Of a stretch of 64,000 nucleotides of DNA, positions 12,152-23,759 are shown one piece after another. Origin of the DNA: Diprion similis. Taxonomy: Eukaryota; Arthropoda; Insecta; Hymenoptera; Diprionidae. The notes below the pieces were generated by a model. That model was not told where the DNA came from and made no database searches. It saw only the letters and a list, made by a program, of their open reading frames with translations. The first letter of the stretch is position 1, and each line of letters starts with the position of its first letter. The DNA is taken from contig NC_060107.1 in the NCBI RefSeq assembly GCF_021155765.1, positions 10,402,501 through 10,466,500 of the forward strand, written 5' to 3'. The translations under genes were made by a program, and so were the position numbers.

Positions 12152-12457
12152 TCACTTTTTTCTGGGTCCCCTTAAGTTTCGTCTCATCACCTCTTGTAGA
12201 GGGTCACCCAGCCTAGGTAAGTATGGCGTGTTTACTATCGACCAATAAGCGAAGGCGTCTTCTTCCACCACGCCACTCGTTTCCGTTCGAGAAATTTCGT
12301 CTAACCACCACATCGTTCTAGCCGGTTTAGCAGTCAACTTGGTCGCCCAACCGTCGGCACATTTTTCCCGAATTTCCAGTCGAGTAGTCTGAAGAATAGT
12401 TTGGTCGAAGCAAAGTGAAACTTTGATTTTCCAAAGAACGCCACGCGAATCAACGAT
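12152..12457 (-). pseudogene. unidentified coding-like open frame
   Basis: A frame of 101 codons, open from just after an in-frame TAA (12458-12460) to a TGA at 12152-12154. There is no upstream Met; the first in-frame ATG is within TMWWLDEISR. Amino-acid composition is protein-like and base composition is higher in GC than the flanks. Recognisable stretches include LEIREKCADGW and AYWSIVNTPYLPRLGDP. The family was not recognised. Absence of a start suggests an exon or a truncated transposon gene. A strong GTAAGT donor-like sequence on the + strand at 12217 complicates the reading. Confidence 0.4.
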
Positions 12458-15400
12458 TTATAAATCATTTAGTAAGTTTTTTTTTTGTTTTAAAAATATC
12501 GACAATGAATTTAGAAGCATTAATGAAAAATGGCCGTGCATTTGGCTCGTTGAATTACGTCGTTGGCTTTTTTGTATCATCAACAGCAAATACGAATCTG
12601 GCAGTATTTTTGCATCAATAAATTATCTCTCAGGGTTCTTCAAAAGATTGTTAAATTTGTGAAAAGTAACTTTTTTTCGTATGGAAATTTTTCAACTCAA
12701 CGTGTTTCTCGGCAATTTTAAATCAATAGAACTGAATGAAGTATCATAATAATAATTAATGTTGTAGACGAATTATTACAACACTTTGGAAAATTATATT
12801 TTTAAATTTTCTTTAATTACATGAGAGTACAATTTGTGACTAGAATCAGTGTCGCGAAATATCACCACAAGAAGATGTCGACGTTAGACTACCGAAAGCT
12901 GTCTTCGAATTATCTTCCTCTTGAAGAAAAATTTTCACCGACACTCTCCGAAGCTGAAAAAGGTTGAAAAAATCATTCTTATCATACATTCCAAGAACTC
13001 GGAGTAACACGACTGAAAAAAGTATGATGCGAACAAAAGATGAGCACAGAAGGTATGCAATTCAATTAAATTATGTATCATAAGTACATATTTATTAGAT
13101 AATTATTGGACCACAGAGTAACGATTCGAACGTTTAAAATCTGCGGTAAATTTCAAGTATGCTTTGATCTAAGTATGATTTATTTATTTATTTATGGGAT
13201 AGACTATTGTCCTAGTTTTTCATGTAATCTTTACACTTTATAATGCCTCGCCACTTTAAGCAGTAATTATTATATTAATAACGGGATATTTATTTGATAT
13301 TTATAATCCTTAGAGTTCCAAAATAGCAGCAGGTATAGACGCACGAATCAGAGACAAAGGCCAAGGCCAAGGCTAAGGCTAAGGCTTAGGCCATGGCACA
13401 GCATGATTTCGAGGAAGGTTAAATCACTCTCGCGATTGTTGAGAAGTGAAACGTGTAAACGCGGCTAACGGATACCTAGACTTTTTAATTTTGATAAAAT
13501 TTTATAGAAAACTAGTAGTTGATTATTTCGATGATTGCACTTTAATTGGATTTTAAGGATTTTGGAAGAATATTTGCAAACATACGCAACAAGAAAATGA
13601 CACTATTGGCAGGATAATGGAATGAATCGTCAGACTAATGACATGTGAGAAGGAAAGTGATTGAAACAGGAAAAAATGAAGATCAACTTTTATTATGTAA
13701 ATAAAAAAAAATTCAATGTCTCAGAGAACGAAATTAAAGTGCACCTCTTATATTAATATTTTAAAAAACATTAACTTATTTTTGTGTACTTTAATAACGT
13801 ATAATTTAACGAGTCTTAAGTAAGAATTCGAACCAACTACATTAATCAACTGTTAACTGCAAAATACTCACTTTTACCTAACTTCATTCAATCTTTCCTA
13901 TTCTCGTGAATAAACATTTTTCTGACTATTCCATTTTCGGAGAGTGATTATGCGAACTTTAAAACTCTGCGTACTTTGAATAAATTCAAACGTAAACTTG
14001 AAGATTGCTTTAAATTTCTATATCGTACGTGAGATTTTTTTTTTTCAGTGATCGGTAATACGGCGGGATAAGACAAATTCTTCGCGCGGCAATTTTGTCA
14101 ATAAATTTATCATTTCTTGTCAGTATAGATGAGCAGTTTTAACATACGGGAAATGGCCACTTTCATGAAAATATGGAAGCATTTTATGCATTTTATATAC
14201 CTAAGGTTCGGAAGATTGACAAGAAAAGTCATAATCTTAGAACATAACTTGAGTGGTAGGAAAAATTTAAGGAAAGTTTTTTTTCTGATTTATGCCGCGC
14301 TTGACTAGTGATAACCGCTCTTTTTTAGGTTCAGAATGCACTCGGATATTCGGATCGGTATGTACTATGTTCGAGTTGTTGTATAAAAAATAAGGAACAT
14401 ATAGTTTACTGAAAATAAAGTACGATATATAAATAATAGAATACATGGTTCAGAACAATCAACTAGTCACACTACGAGAATGATTTGATAGTCGTACGAT
14501 ATTCCGAGTATATGGATTTCCTCAATAACATCGTTATAGTTCAAAACTTTGGCGATGAAGTTATGTGTGTAAAAGTAATAGAGATCCAACCAATTTGTTA
14601 ACTCATTTTGTCGAGATTAACCTTGATGATTGTTTTTATTGACAACAGCAAATTTTTATTACAAATAAAACTCTATGTTGAAAATATAAATCTTATACAT
14701 TATTTAGTGATGGATGAAAAAGACTCGCGATATGGTAGATCAATTGGTACAAAAATAGTGGTTAAAAATGTACTCTCTTAATTTTATTCCATCATATAAA
14801 TAGTACAGACCAACATTTGAAATTCGATAATTACAAGGCAGGGACATAACTAATGTTATAACTAACACGTGAGATAATACTTAAAGAAGCTGTTATATTT
14901 AGCATAGAAATACTAGGAATGAAATGCACCAACTCGAAAGTAATAAACTTTCATTATTATTTCTACAGTATGTAACCATTTAATAATTCAGAAACACCTT
15001 ATATAAAGTACTGTTCATATTCAGTTCATTCTGAAATTGGATATTGTGCTAGATGTTTAGTACGACGAATAAGTTTAAGCAAACTGATTATTTATTTTTA
15101 GTACATTATAATAATGAAATGGAAAATGTTGATAACACTGATTAACCATTGCAAAGCAATGGTTTCAAATTGTATAAAAATGGTTCAGTTCAAAGTCGGG
15201 ATGACTACTCTGGGTGGTGGGTGCGACTCAACTACCGAAGAAGGACTTTGCCAAAGTGGCTCGAAAATGCCAATTAAACAAGATGCATCGTGGGTAATTC
15301 CATCAAATGTCGATACAGTGATTTTACGTGTTACCACATTCTTTTATCACATATCTCAGATTATAACAATAAGTGGATCGAGATTCAACACTTATCACCA

Positions 15401-15479
15401 CTCATTACCTTCTTACACAACACGAAGTTAAAAATTATCTCAAGTTAACACAGAAAATTGGATTCTAAGCTGGAATGAG
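12458..15479. other. no gene recognised
   Basis: AT-rich DNA. It contains a short GGCCAA/GGCTAA hexamer run at 13356-13395, listed separately. Nothing else is supportable. Confidence 0.5.
13356..13395. repeat. GGCYAA hexamer run
   Basis: About six imperfect hexamers: AAGGCC twice, then AAGGCT twice, then degenerate. It is a short simple repeat and not a TTAGG telomere array. Confidence 0.6.
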
Positions 15480-16830
15480 TTGTTATTTCAAGAGCAGCAC
15501 TTGCATCGACGATTGAGGAAAAAATACGTTCTGGACCGTGTTAATACGTTCCACGTCAAGAAGGAAAACCTATTGAAATTTGTAGCAACTACGAATCATC
15601 CAACGAATTATTTGATGTTTCCTTTGTATTTATTGAGGAAGGACAACAGCTGAGTGACTACAACCTGATCAGCACGAAGTATCCGAAGTTACTGATCTTC
15701 GTTGAGCCCAAGGAAAATACATTTTCTCTAAAGAATACTTTTTCGCAAGTCAACTCTGAAATCGTCTTCGTCGAGACGTAAACGATAACTTTGTATCGTG
15801 AGGTTTTAATAAAGAAAAATAAACCCGAACTTAAAGTCGTGAGGAATTTACTGACAATGGCTCCAGACGATTCAGTTGAAACCCACAAATTTGAGTCTCG
15901 TATGATGAAGTACCATTTGGAAAAGTAAGCCATGTTACCAAATGTGGTAAAATCAAGAAGACAGATAAATGAACAATAACATGGAGATGGTCATAGACGT
16001 GCAATGGTTCATCAGCCATGGCAAAAAGCTTACACCAACACAACTCGCAGTCATCAACAGAGAATCACCGGTTGAATATAGAACTACTAACGCTTGGTTA
16101 ACACGTAATTACCATGTGGAGGCTGTTCCAGGCCAGGAGACACGTGTTACTGAAAATTGGAATACGAATAAACTGTATAACTCGATGGCACGAGTAACAT
16201 ATCACTTGAGTGAAACATAGTATAGATTGATCTCGGCAGAAAAATCGGTAACCTTCGAAATTCCTCACGTGAAAAGAACATTGCTCTAAAAGATCTCCAG
16301 CAACAACTCTAAGTTTCTTTAACTAAGGAATTGGAACGTCTGCGCAATCACATGGAGTTTTCTGCAGGAGAACGTGAGACGATAATCAACATGGCAAAAT
16401 AAGCGTCTTGACAAGCCATTGCTAACCGGAAGACATCTACTATACACTTCCTGACTGAAGATGCGAATGTAGAAATGGCTTATATAGGTTTATACTCAAG
16501 AACTTGGAGCACATGAATTTTAGTGAGAAAATGATACAATTTTCATCGTCAAGTTCCTCGTCGATGGGATGATACACAAGTAATTGAAGGATTGAAGGAC
16601 GAATGTGGATGCAACCTGCGAATCTTAGAAAGCTGTATGGGATCATTCATCCAGTTTACATCTGAAATTTCCACCACTCAACGAAACTCTGCAGCAAACC
16701 ATAGAAGAATCTGCACAACCCATGGAAACACCACCACCACTCACCGCCCAGAATGTATTTCGGAACCATCAACAAGCAAATTCAGTATTATAGTCGAAAT
16801 TAAAAATCTATATAGAAATCAATCATAAAT
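15480..16830 (+). pseudogene. decayed transposon coding remnants
   Basis: Several protein-like stretches on the + strand, broken by stops and frame changes. The first, around 15600-15780, includes EEGQQLSDYNLISTKYPKLL and ends VFVET. A second, at 15969-16108, includes FISHGKKLTPTQLAVI and EYRTTNAWLTRNY, and has an inverted relative at 18930-19070. A third, about 16280-16500, includes KELERLRNHMEF and ERETIINMAK. The pieces appear in one orientation and may derive from a single element related to the polymerase B elements to the right. No family name can be given. Not functional as it stands. Confidence 0.45.
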
Positions 16831-17032
16831 ATTCAGTCCTAACACTGATGTTTAAGATGTGTTTACTCTAAATGTAGTACCAAGGGAAAGTCAAAAGCTA
16901 ACATTAACACAATCAACTATCATAGAAAGGAAAAATAAATTAGCAATAGACTGGCTATTCTTGCACAAGGGGAGACGTGAAACACATGACCGGAATGACC
17001 GGAACTCCAATGTTTTTAACTTTTTATTATTT

Positions 17033-17436
17033 TTAGGTATTGTCGAGACCAATTACATTCAACTCAATTACGAGAATTTTGTAATGACCTAAGAGTTCAA
17101 ACGCATCGTCAGTCCATTCTAACGATGTCTTACGTTTTTGTCGAGAACCAAATTGACGTGGATGTAATTGGATCATCTCACAATATCTTAATATTAGATA
17201 TAACGTTAACCATATATTCATACGTTGGTCTAGATTATTGCAAAAAACCGATTTAACAGATTTTGGTTCAATAATATGAATGCAGGAAGTTGATTTATTG
17301 CGAAGCCCCGAAAACGCCACCTGGATGACTCCTTGAGAATACGAAGTGTACATTGTTTTTCATAGTAAAACACCTTGGCTAACACGGGCAAGCAAGTCTC
17401 GTCGGTGAAGCAATAAATCGCGTTATCGAAAAGCAT
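17033..17436 (-). pseudogene. unidentified coding-like remnant
   Basis: Two overlapping minus-strand frames read as one protein-like stretch if a frame change near 17230 is allowed: first AIYCFTDETCLPVLAKVFYY, then after the shift SRQKRKTSLEWTDDAFELL. No motif was recognised. Probably part of the same transposon graveyard. Confidence 0.25.
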
Positions 17437-18500
17437 TAGTAATTAATTCAAGTTAGAATTCGTTTTTGGATTAGGATCAACATGCATAACATACTACTTG
17501 CATTTTGATACATCGTCATTCGATTTCTATTCGTCGATCGATTGCTATTTATTCAGCATGGGCTATAGCTTATTTACATATCGCCGTTTGCCGGTAATCT
17601 GACATACATAAAAGATAATGCAAATGACAATACAAAATGATAGATATAAAAATATTTTTCGCACTTTGTTAGGATGCTTTCAAGAAACCAAAGAACAACT
17701 ATAACTAGTATTATTCCTATCCAATTATCGAGTGTTACGTTTATTGCAGGAATAATACTCAGAGATACAGGAAAGTCACAATTTTTTATGTTAAACCGTC
17801 AAAGTTTTGATTCAGGTTATTCTGACCTCATGCAACATTAATTACATATTATTAGTATTGTATTGTCGTTATTATTATTATTAACTTCGAAGAAAGGTTC
17901 ATTACGTGAGTACTTGAAGTACGAAATGAATAATACATTTTCTATGTTACTAAAAATATATATATCTTTTCTATTTCATTATGAAGGCATTTTGATCGGC
18001 TATATCGTGTCTGTCAGTCTGAAGCTCGTAACGAAGTTTAAGTGCAAAATAAAAATTTGCTGTTGTTACCAAGTAAGCCTATCACGATCATGATCATTGA
18101 TCATATACCATTGCTTCAAATAGCTCAAGGCATTTTCACTTGATATAATATCTATGGTTGTTTGGATCAATATTGTCTTAAATTAAGTGATGCTTCTTCG
18201 AGTGAAAAATCATTTAGGTATCTTGCCTTTTGTGTCTAATTAAGAGGGGTTATTCAAACATCTGTCGCATACAAACATTTGACCATTACGATCAGACAAC
18301 TGTTTGCAAGTCAACAAAAGACTTTTGATCAAGTTCCTTTAAAGACATAATTTAAATATTACTCTCAAGCATTAGGTGAAGAACCGTGTCAACGTTTGGG
18401 CTATTCAAATTTTTGCTCAAATAAATTTGCACGATTACCATTTTTCCTGTTTTTGCATAACGTGAAAAAGTTTTACATTACGGGAAAGTTTTATCTTACG
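17437..18500. other. no gene seen
   Basis: AT-rich anonymous DNA with short open frames only. Confidence 0.5.
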
Positions 18501-18864
18501 CGTGCTACGTAGTAAGGGTTGTTGGCTGGGTGTCTGTCGTCCTTGTTCTTGACATTCACCACTACCTTTTTGCTTAGAATATTTTCTGGCAGTGTTACAA
18601 TGGTTGAGAGCCTTGCGGCAAGAGGCTGTGTAACGATTGATGTTTACGGCAATATTGAGAATTCACGCTGTTCGAAATCTTCAACTCTCATCAGCAGATC
18701 GTTACTTGCTTTCTATATCGCTCGAGAGAAGGATCGCCGCGTTAGATGTGTTGAAGCTTTTAACTTACGTGAAGATCTCATAATGCTTTGCGTTTTCAAA
18801 TTTGCATGCCAATGTGATGTTAACTTTCACATTCCCCTCGTCTCGTTGTACCAGCCTCAATATC

Positions 18865-19080
18865 TCAACGATTATCGGCTGTGCATCGTCCAGAAAAGAT
18901 TCCAAATGCTATTCCGTAGTAATTACGTGTTAACCAAGCGTTAGTAGTTCTATATTCGATCGGTAAGCCTCTGTCGATGACTGCGAGTTGCGTTGGTTTA
19001 AGCTTCTTACCATGGCCGATGAACCATCGCACGTCTACGATCATCTCCATATTGTTGAGGGATGTTGGGATTGCGATCAA
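18865..19080 (-). pseudogene. relative of the 15969-16220 fragment
   Basis: Encodes NNMEMIVDVRWFIGHGKKL, then PTQLAVIDRGLPIEYRTTNA and WLTRNY. The copy at 15969-16108 on the opposite strand has the same order with scattered substitutions, at both DNA and protein level. After the WLTRNY block the two copies diverge completely. The repeated unit is therefore a conserved domain or exon of an unidentified mobile-element protein. Confidence 0.5.
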
Positions 19081-19199
19081 TTTTGCTCAATTATACGTAG
19101 AAGCCTGACTATTTGGCCTCCTGCACACTCGCTTTAACCCTCTTGCCTATGAATTTGGAACAAGTGGAGGAGGTGACGTAGGTTACTTATATCTCCACA

Positions 19200-19554
19200 T
19201 CGAGCAATTTTATGGTATATAAGTTGACAAAACTTCGAATTTGTTGAATTCTCCCCCGTAGTATTTCAGCTGCAGGCGATTTTACCTCGCTATATTACAC
19301 ATTTCGATCAGCTGATTCAAATCTTCTTGTAGAACTCTTGCGATTCTCGGTGGTAAGAAGATATTGAATTCTTCGTCCATCATCGTGGCCAGAACACGAA
19401 TTCCAAATTTGGTTTTGACCAGTCTTAGTCCTGTGACGTAATACATTTCACCAATTTCGAGTTCCGACATCTTTTTGGTCGGTTGATTTTCCACATGGCT
19501 GACGAGGTCGATTTTTCCCGCACATGTTGGGTTTGAATGAGAGTTTATTCTCAC
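19200..19554 (-). pseudogene. small mobile-element protein, conserved type
   Basis: A 90-residue frame that begins MRINSHSNPTCAGKIDL and contains KKMSELEIGEMYYVTGLRLV, then TKFGIRVLATMMDEEFNIFL and PPRIARVL. After a stop the same frame continues with RLQLKYYGGEFNKFEV. From memory of insect mobile-element proteins, the order (LE-G--Y-V, then TKFG-R, then EEFNIFLPPRI, then L-YGG-FNKFE) resembles a small protein found near polymerase B genes in arthropod elements. It may have a single-strand-binding-like fold; that is inference. One in-frame stop after CNIAR suggests decay. It lies directly downstream of the polymerase B fragment at 19679-20608. Confidence 0.45.
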
Positions 19555-19678
19555 AAGTGATAACAGTTAACGTCGAGAATACGATATTAATAAATGATAG
19601 AAATACAACATCAGTTACTAATTTTTTTTATCTGTTTATTTATGATTCTCAGAATGTTCGTGTGGTGGTTTCCAACGT

Positions 19679-20608
19679 TCAACTTTTACTACTCTTGACG
19701 CGTTTCTTCTCATTCTCATCCATGGTAGTAAATGTGTACAGTTTCACTCGTAACCCGACGAACTCTGTCTGAACTCTGAATTGATAAATAAGGCTGTCGG
19801 TGTCGGTGTACAACAATTTGGCCTCTTGGTTGGAAAAGTTAGGCTTTATATAATTGTAATGGAAATCGTACAGAATAATTTTGGAGAGATTTAAAATCGC
19901 TCCACCAATGTAAATTGGCTTATTAAAGCAAACTTTGACTCGATTCATTTCTATGATAACCATATCAGTGTCAAATACGGTGCAACTATGAAAGTTTGCC
20001 CTAGCAATAAGCGCTCTCGCACCACCTCCTCCCTCCCATTTTGTGATCAATTTGACATCTGTGTGATTTCGCACATTCTCCGTAGTTTTACCAAACACGG
20101 CGTTATTCATTAGCTTGTAAAAGTTTTTCTCAAACTCACATCAAAATACATAAGATATTGTTACAAAGGGTGAAATCACCCGTTTTACCGCCCTGCCAGT
20201 TGACCTAATAGTCTTAAAATGAAGAGGGTCATCGAAAATTTGTAAATTCACTCTCGAATGTTTAAGCATCGCGTCAAAAGCAAGCCCTGGCACCGTGTAG
20301 TAGTGCAACGGATCTAAATCGTATGTTTTAAAACAGCTGGTCCGGAAATTTTGAAAAATATCCGCAAGTAAAAGAACGTCCATCTTTAAATATAAATCGG
20401 ACTACGCCCCCAATGACTCTAGATGGAATTCTTCCCAAACATTTTTGACGTGCTCATAATCGGGGTCTGTGATATTCGAATTGCAGAGGTGTGAGTAGAA
20501 ATGATTCTTTGCAGGTAATTGAGTTTCGTCAAGTTTCTCCCAACAATCAACGAATTCGTAAGGAAAAATGCCTTTACCATTGGTTTTCCAAATGGGTATT
20601 AGGCACAT
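19679..20608 (-). pseudogene. Maverick/Polinton-type DNA polymerase B, deleted copy 1
   Basis: Protein-primed family B DNA polymerase fragment. In order: KGIFPYEFVDCWEKLDETQL and a linker; an in-frame TAG (20402-20404); then [10 protein letters not shown] and [19 protein letters not shown] of the exonuclease-to-palm region; a second stop (TGA at about 20138); then [14 protein letters not shown] of the fingers region; and finally YTDTDSL, the motif C of this family. All segments share one frame. The piece normally lying between the PGLAFDAM block and the MNNAVFGKT block is almost wholly missing. The thumb region after YTDTDSL is also missing, and the frame jumps to [11 protein letters not shown]. 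Two stops and two deletions make it inactive. Confidence 0.85.
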
Positions 20609-20765
20609 CCTTTTCAGGGCATCGTATTTCTACGGAAAGTCATCTCCTCTTTGGAGGCTTCTAGGTTCGGCGTACAGTATAGTTCCAGAAGTAGCCGAAT
20701 TCCAGGCATGTCAATCCCAATTTCTGGGACAAACGGAGCAACCATAGTAAAATTGTTGTTTATGG

Positions 20766-22307
20766 TTACGAGCCATCCGGGCAGTGCATTTCACGACGTT
20801 CCGCGGCGTTTAAGGTTTGCCGAGGGAGACTTGAACTCTTTTGTTCGATCAAAGTTTCGAGCTTTGATAACGCAGGTGCCGACTTCGGTTTACTCGACGA
20901 TTGGCAAGGTTCGGACACAGTTGCTACGTCCGTCTCTGTTGCTGTGTATGCTGCTGTTTTTTGTCGTTTTACTGATGTTTCCTCCATCACAGGCAACTTG
21001 GTATCATTGATCCCTCCTAACAATTTTTCTAGCATGTCATAATCTGAAATAAAACAGTAATTATTTTGTTGTAACACGAACAAAGTAATTTCAGTTCTGG
21101 AAGCTACGCGGTATATTTACTCACCATTATAATCGCTGACAGCAATGATCTCACTGGTGCCCCGTACTGTCAAGTGATTGGCATCAATCTCCAATACACT
21201 TTCCGAGCCCTCTGCGAGTAACTCGTCAACATTCGGCTAAAAAATGAAAAGTGAATCACATATCCAGACGATAACTTCAGTGCTAAAATATCTATATATT
21301 CGGAAAATCTAAAAGAAATAATTGTTGTTTGAGGGAACATAAAAATAGAGATACTATGGGATATATTTTGGTTCCTGGTGGTGTTGGAACGGACGCGCGG
21401 GTAACAGCGAATTCGTGTGGTTCAAATGAAATATAAAAGATTACTGTATTCATTACACCGGGTCGGTGAGTTTGTGTTGAAATTACTTCATTTTGTGAAT
21501 CTTTAACGTAATATATTTTGAATTTTTGAAAATTTTGAAAATTGATTTTTGAAAATGTCGGGTGCCAGGTTCACATAGGTGTTCTTCTGGGAATGAATCC
21601 GGACTTTCTACTCCTTCTACGTAATCATAACCTATCAAGCCCAACACTTTTTGATACCGCTCAGTAAGTTGTTATTGAAGGACCACCAAGGTTTCCAGTT
21701 GACGCTCTGTTCGCGCGTATCTCTGCTACCTTTCGTAATACGAGGTCTATGTTGTTTCGCCGCCTCTAGAAAGAATATTTTTTATCTACTTGTACGGTTG
21801 AACATTATATAAATATCTTGTCGTAGAGTTTTGGAACATTACTTCTATGTATCAAAGTGATTTTTAAACAGAAACCTAGCACGAGTAACTCACCATTTTC
21901 CATAATTTCACATCTTTTGTTTGGCCGTCGTCCCGCATCTTGTTCAGTTCTTGCGCTAATTTCTCCCATGACGCGGATGAGTCTCCCATGCCATGCAGAC
22001 CTCGGCATTTTCCTAGAGTAATATGGGGATTCTGGACCAAGTAATCGACCATGAAGTCGCACCAAAAATAAAATTTATGTGACGTCCTAACGGTCAATTC
22101 CGGACAAGTTTACGAGTTAGACTCGAAATTGAGTCGCGAAATGAACTGGGACGTACAAACAGTAGTTGTGGGTCGCCAATATCGATTAATCACTGAAGTG
22201 AAATGGACAACTTGATAGAATTCGCGTAATTGGGTTAATATGGGGAGTTGGGAATTGTTATAAATATAAAGTTTACCTTACCTTTTGAGATGTCTTCTTC
22301 TGGATGC
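20766..22307 (-). pseudogene. zeste/Myb-SANT-like gene, broken
   Basis: Five minus-strand exons with good splice sites: 22307-22282 (donor AAAAG|GTAAGG), 22086-21894 (donor AAATG|GTGAGT), 21765 to about 21577, 21236-21125 (donor AATG|GTGAGT) and 21043-20766, ending at a TGA. Phases agree between exons 1-2, 2-3 and 4-5. Exon 2 reads DFMVDYLVQNPHITLG and SWEKLAQELN, then WKM. Exon 3 continues EIRANRASTGNLGGP and LTERYQKVLGLIG. That order (NP-helix, W-LA--LN, W, TG-GGP, LT--E-VL-LIG) matches the regulatory-protein-zeste type DNA-binding domain known from insect genes and transposon-derived proteins. A frameshift separates NLGGP from LTERY near 21682, and the 3' end of exon 3 is not clear. The C-terminal exon is lysine-, serine- and threonine-rich. 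Its 5' end abuts a possible LTR. Confidence 0.6.
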
Positions 22308-22905
22308 TGTTGGAAGAGAGTGACGAGGAACTTGTTTAATAAAGCACTGAAGTTATATTGAAATCCGTTTAAATAGAATATATATTTCAATTTAGCACAC
22401 AAAATATAAGAGTGAACAGTCGAGTAATGGTTTGGGCAGAGATTCGTCGTTGCAATGCAAAGGCTGAAGGATTTTACCGCGAGGATCTACTGAGTACTAG
22501 TAGTTACTGGAGATAAAAACCAAGAGAGCGAATGATCGCTGGGTGCTCGTATTTATTCAGAGCGGTAGCAGTAGGGGTGTGAAATCCTCTCCTCAAGCAT
22601 TGCCCCACAACAATGCATTTCTTCCCCTTATTCTAAGAATTAAAACTAGGGTGGTATGCTATGCTAGGGGATTCATTGGTACCGGGTGCAAAGTTGGACT
22701 TTGAACTGTCCCCCCAACTCTTTGCCCCCTTACCACCTTCCTAAAACTGAAAACTAGAGTGGTGTTCATTTTTTTAGAGATTTGAATTAGTGTATGTTGT
22801 GGGCATGAGTTTCATGTATATGCGTGTTGGTGCAACGCGATAGTGTATTTGTCGGTAGGCGTGCGGTCCCTTGATAGTTGTACTGAAGGAGTAGGGGGTC
22901 TAACA
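22308..22905 (-). mobile_element. possible solo LTR
   Basis: Read on the minus strand the segment starts TGTTAGACCCCC and ends CTTCCAACA, the TG...CA frame of long terminal repeats. It is about 598 bp, has no open frame, and contains a TATA-like AATAAATA near its middle. The flanking 5-bp sequences do not match, so there is no target-site duplication. It sits exactly between a broken exon at 22282-22307 and a polymerase B fragment at 22958. No second copy lies in the window. Confidence 0.35.
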
Positions 22906-22910
22906 CAACT

Positions 22911-23750
22911 TTATGGGGTGGCCTTCGGGCGTGTAACGCGCGTATGCTCGAGATCGAAATGGAAATCGTACAGAATAATTTTGGAGAGATTTAAAATCGC
23001 TCCACCAATGTAAATTGGCTTATTAAAGCAAACTTTGACTCGATTCATTTCTATGATAACCATATCAGTGTCAAATACGGTGCAACTATGAGAGTTTGCC
23101 CTAGCAATAAGCGCTCTCGCACCACCTCCTCCCTCCCATTTTATGATCAATTTGAACTCTGTGTGATTTCGGACATTCGCCATAGTTTTACCAAACACGG
23201 CGTTATTCATTAGCTTGTAAAAGTTTTTCTCAATCTCACATCAAAATACATAAGATATTGTTACAAAGGGTGAAATCACCCGTTTTACCGCCCTGCCAGT
23301 TGACCTAATAGTCTTAGAATGAAGAGGGTCATCTAAAATTTGTAAATTCACTCTCGAATGTTTAAGCATCGCGTCAAAAGCAAGCCCTGGCACCGTGTAG
23401 TAGTGCAACGGATCTAAATCGTATGTTTTAGAACAGCTAATCCGGAAATTTTGGAAAATATTAGCAAGTAAAAGAACGTCCATCTTTAAATATAAATTGG
23501 ACTACGCCCCCAATGACTCTAGATGGAATTCTTCCCAAACATTTTTGACGTGCTCATAATCGGGGTCTGTGATATTCGAATTGCAGAGGTGTGAGTAGAA
23601 ATGATTCGTTGCAGGTAATTGAGTTTCGTCAAGTTTCTCCCAACAATCGACGAATTCGTAAGGAAAAATGCCTTTGCGGGTCATCAAGCTGAACTGCGCG
23701 AGAGCATTGTAAAATTTACGTGTTATACAGTCAGTTACACAAGAACGCAC
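22911..23750 (-). pseudogene. Maverick/Polinton-type DNA polymerase B, deleted copy 2
   Basis: Duplicate of the fragment at 19858-20575. Bases 22958-23675 align to it at a constant offset of 3100 with no indel. I count about 19 substitutions in 718 bp by eye. Both in-frame stops (TAG after HLESLGA and TGA after ISYVF) and the internal deletion are shared, so the duplication copied an already dead gene. On the N-terminal side this copy extends further into real polymerase sequence (FSLMTRKGIFPYEF), where copy 1 has unrelated sequence. On the C-terminal side it stops before the YTDTDSL motif. Confidence 0.85.
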
Positions 23751-23759
23751 GGACTATAA

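Noticed and set aside
13356..13395. Interstitial telomere repeat
   Set aside because: The hexamer is GGCCAA/GGCTAA and short; it does not match the insect TTAGG repeat.
18519..18944. 141-residue + strand open frame
   Set aside because: Its right end is antisense to the conserved module at 18865-19080, which has a recognised relative on the other strand; the + reading is a shadow.
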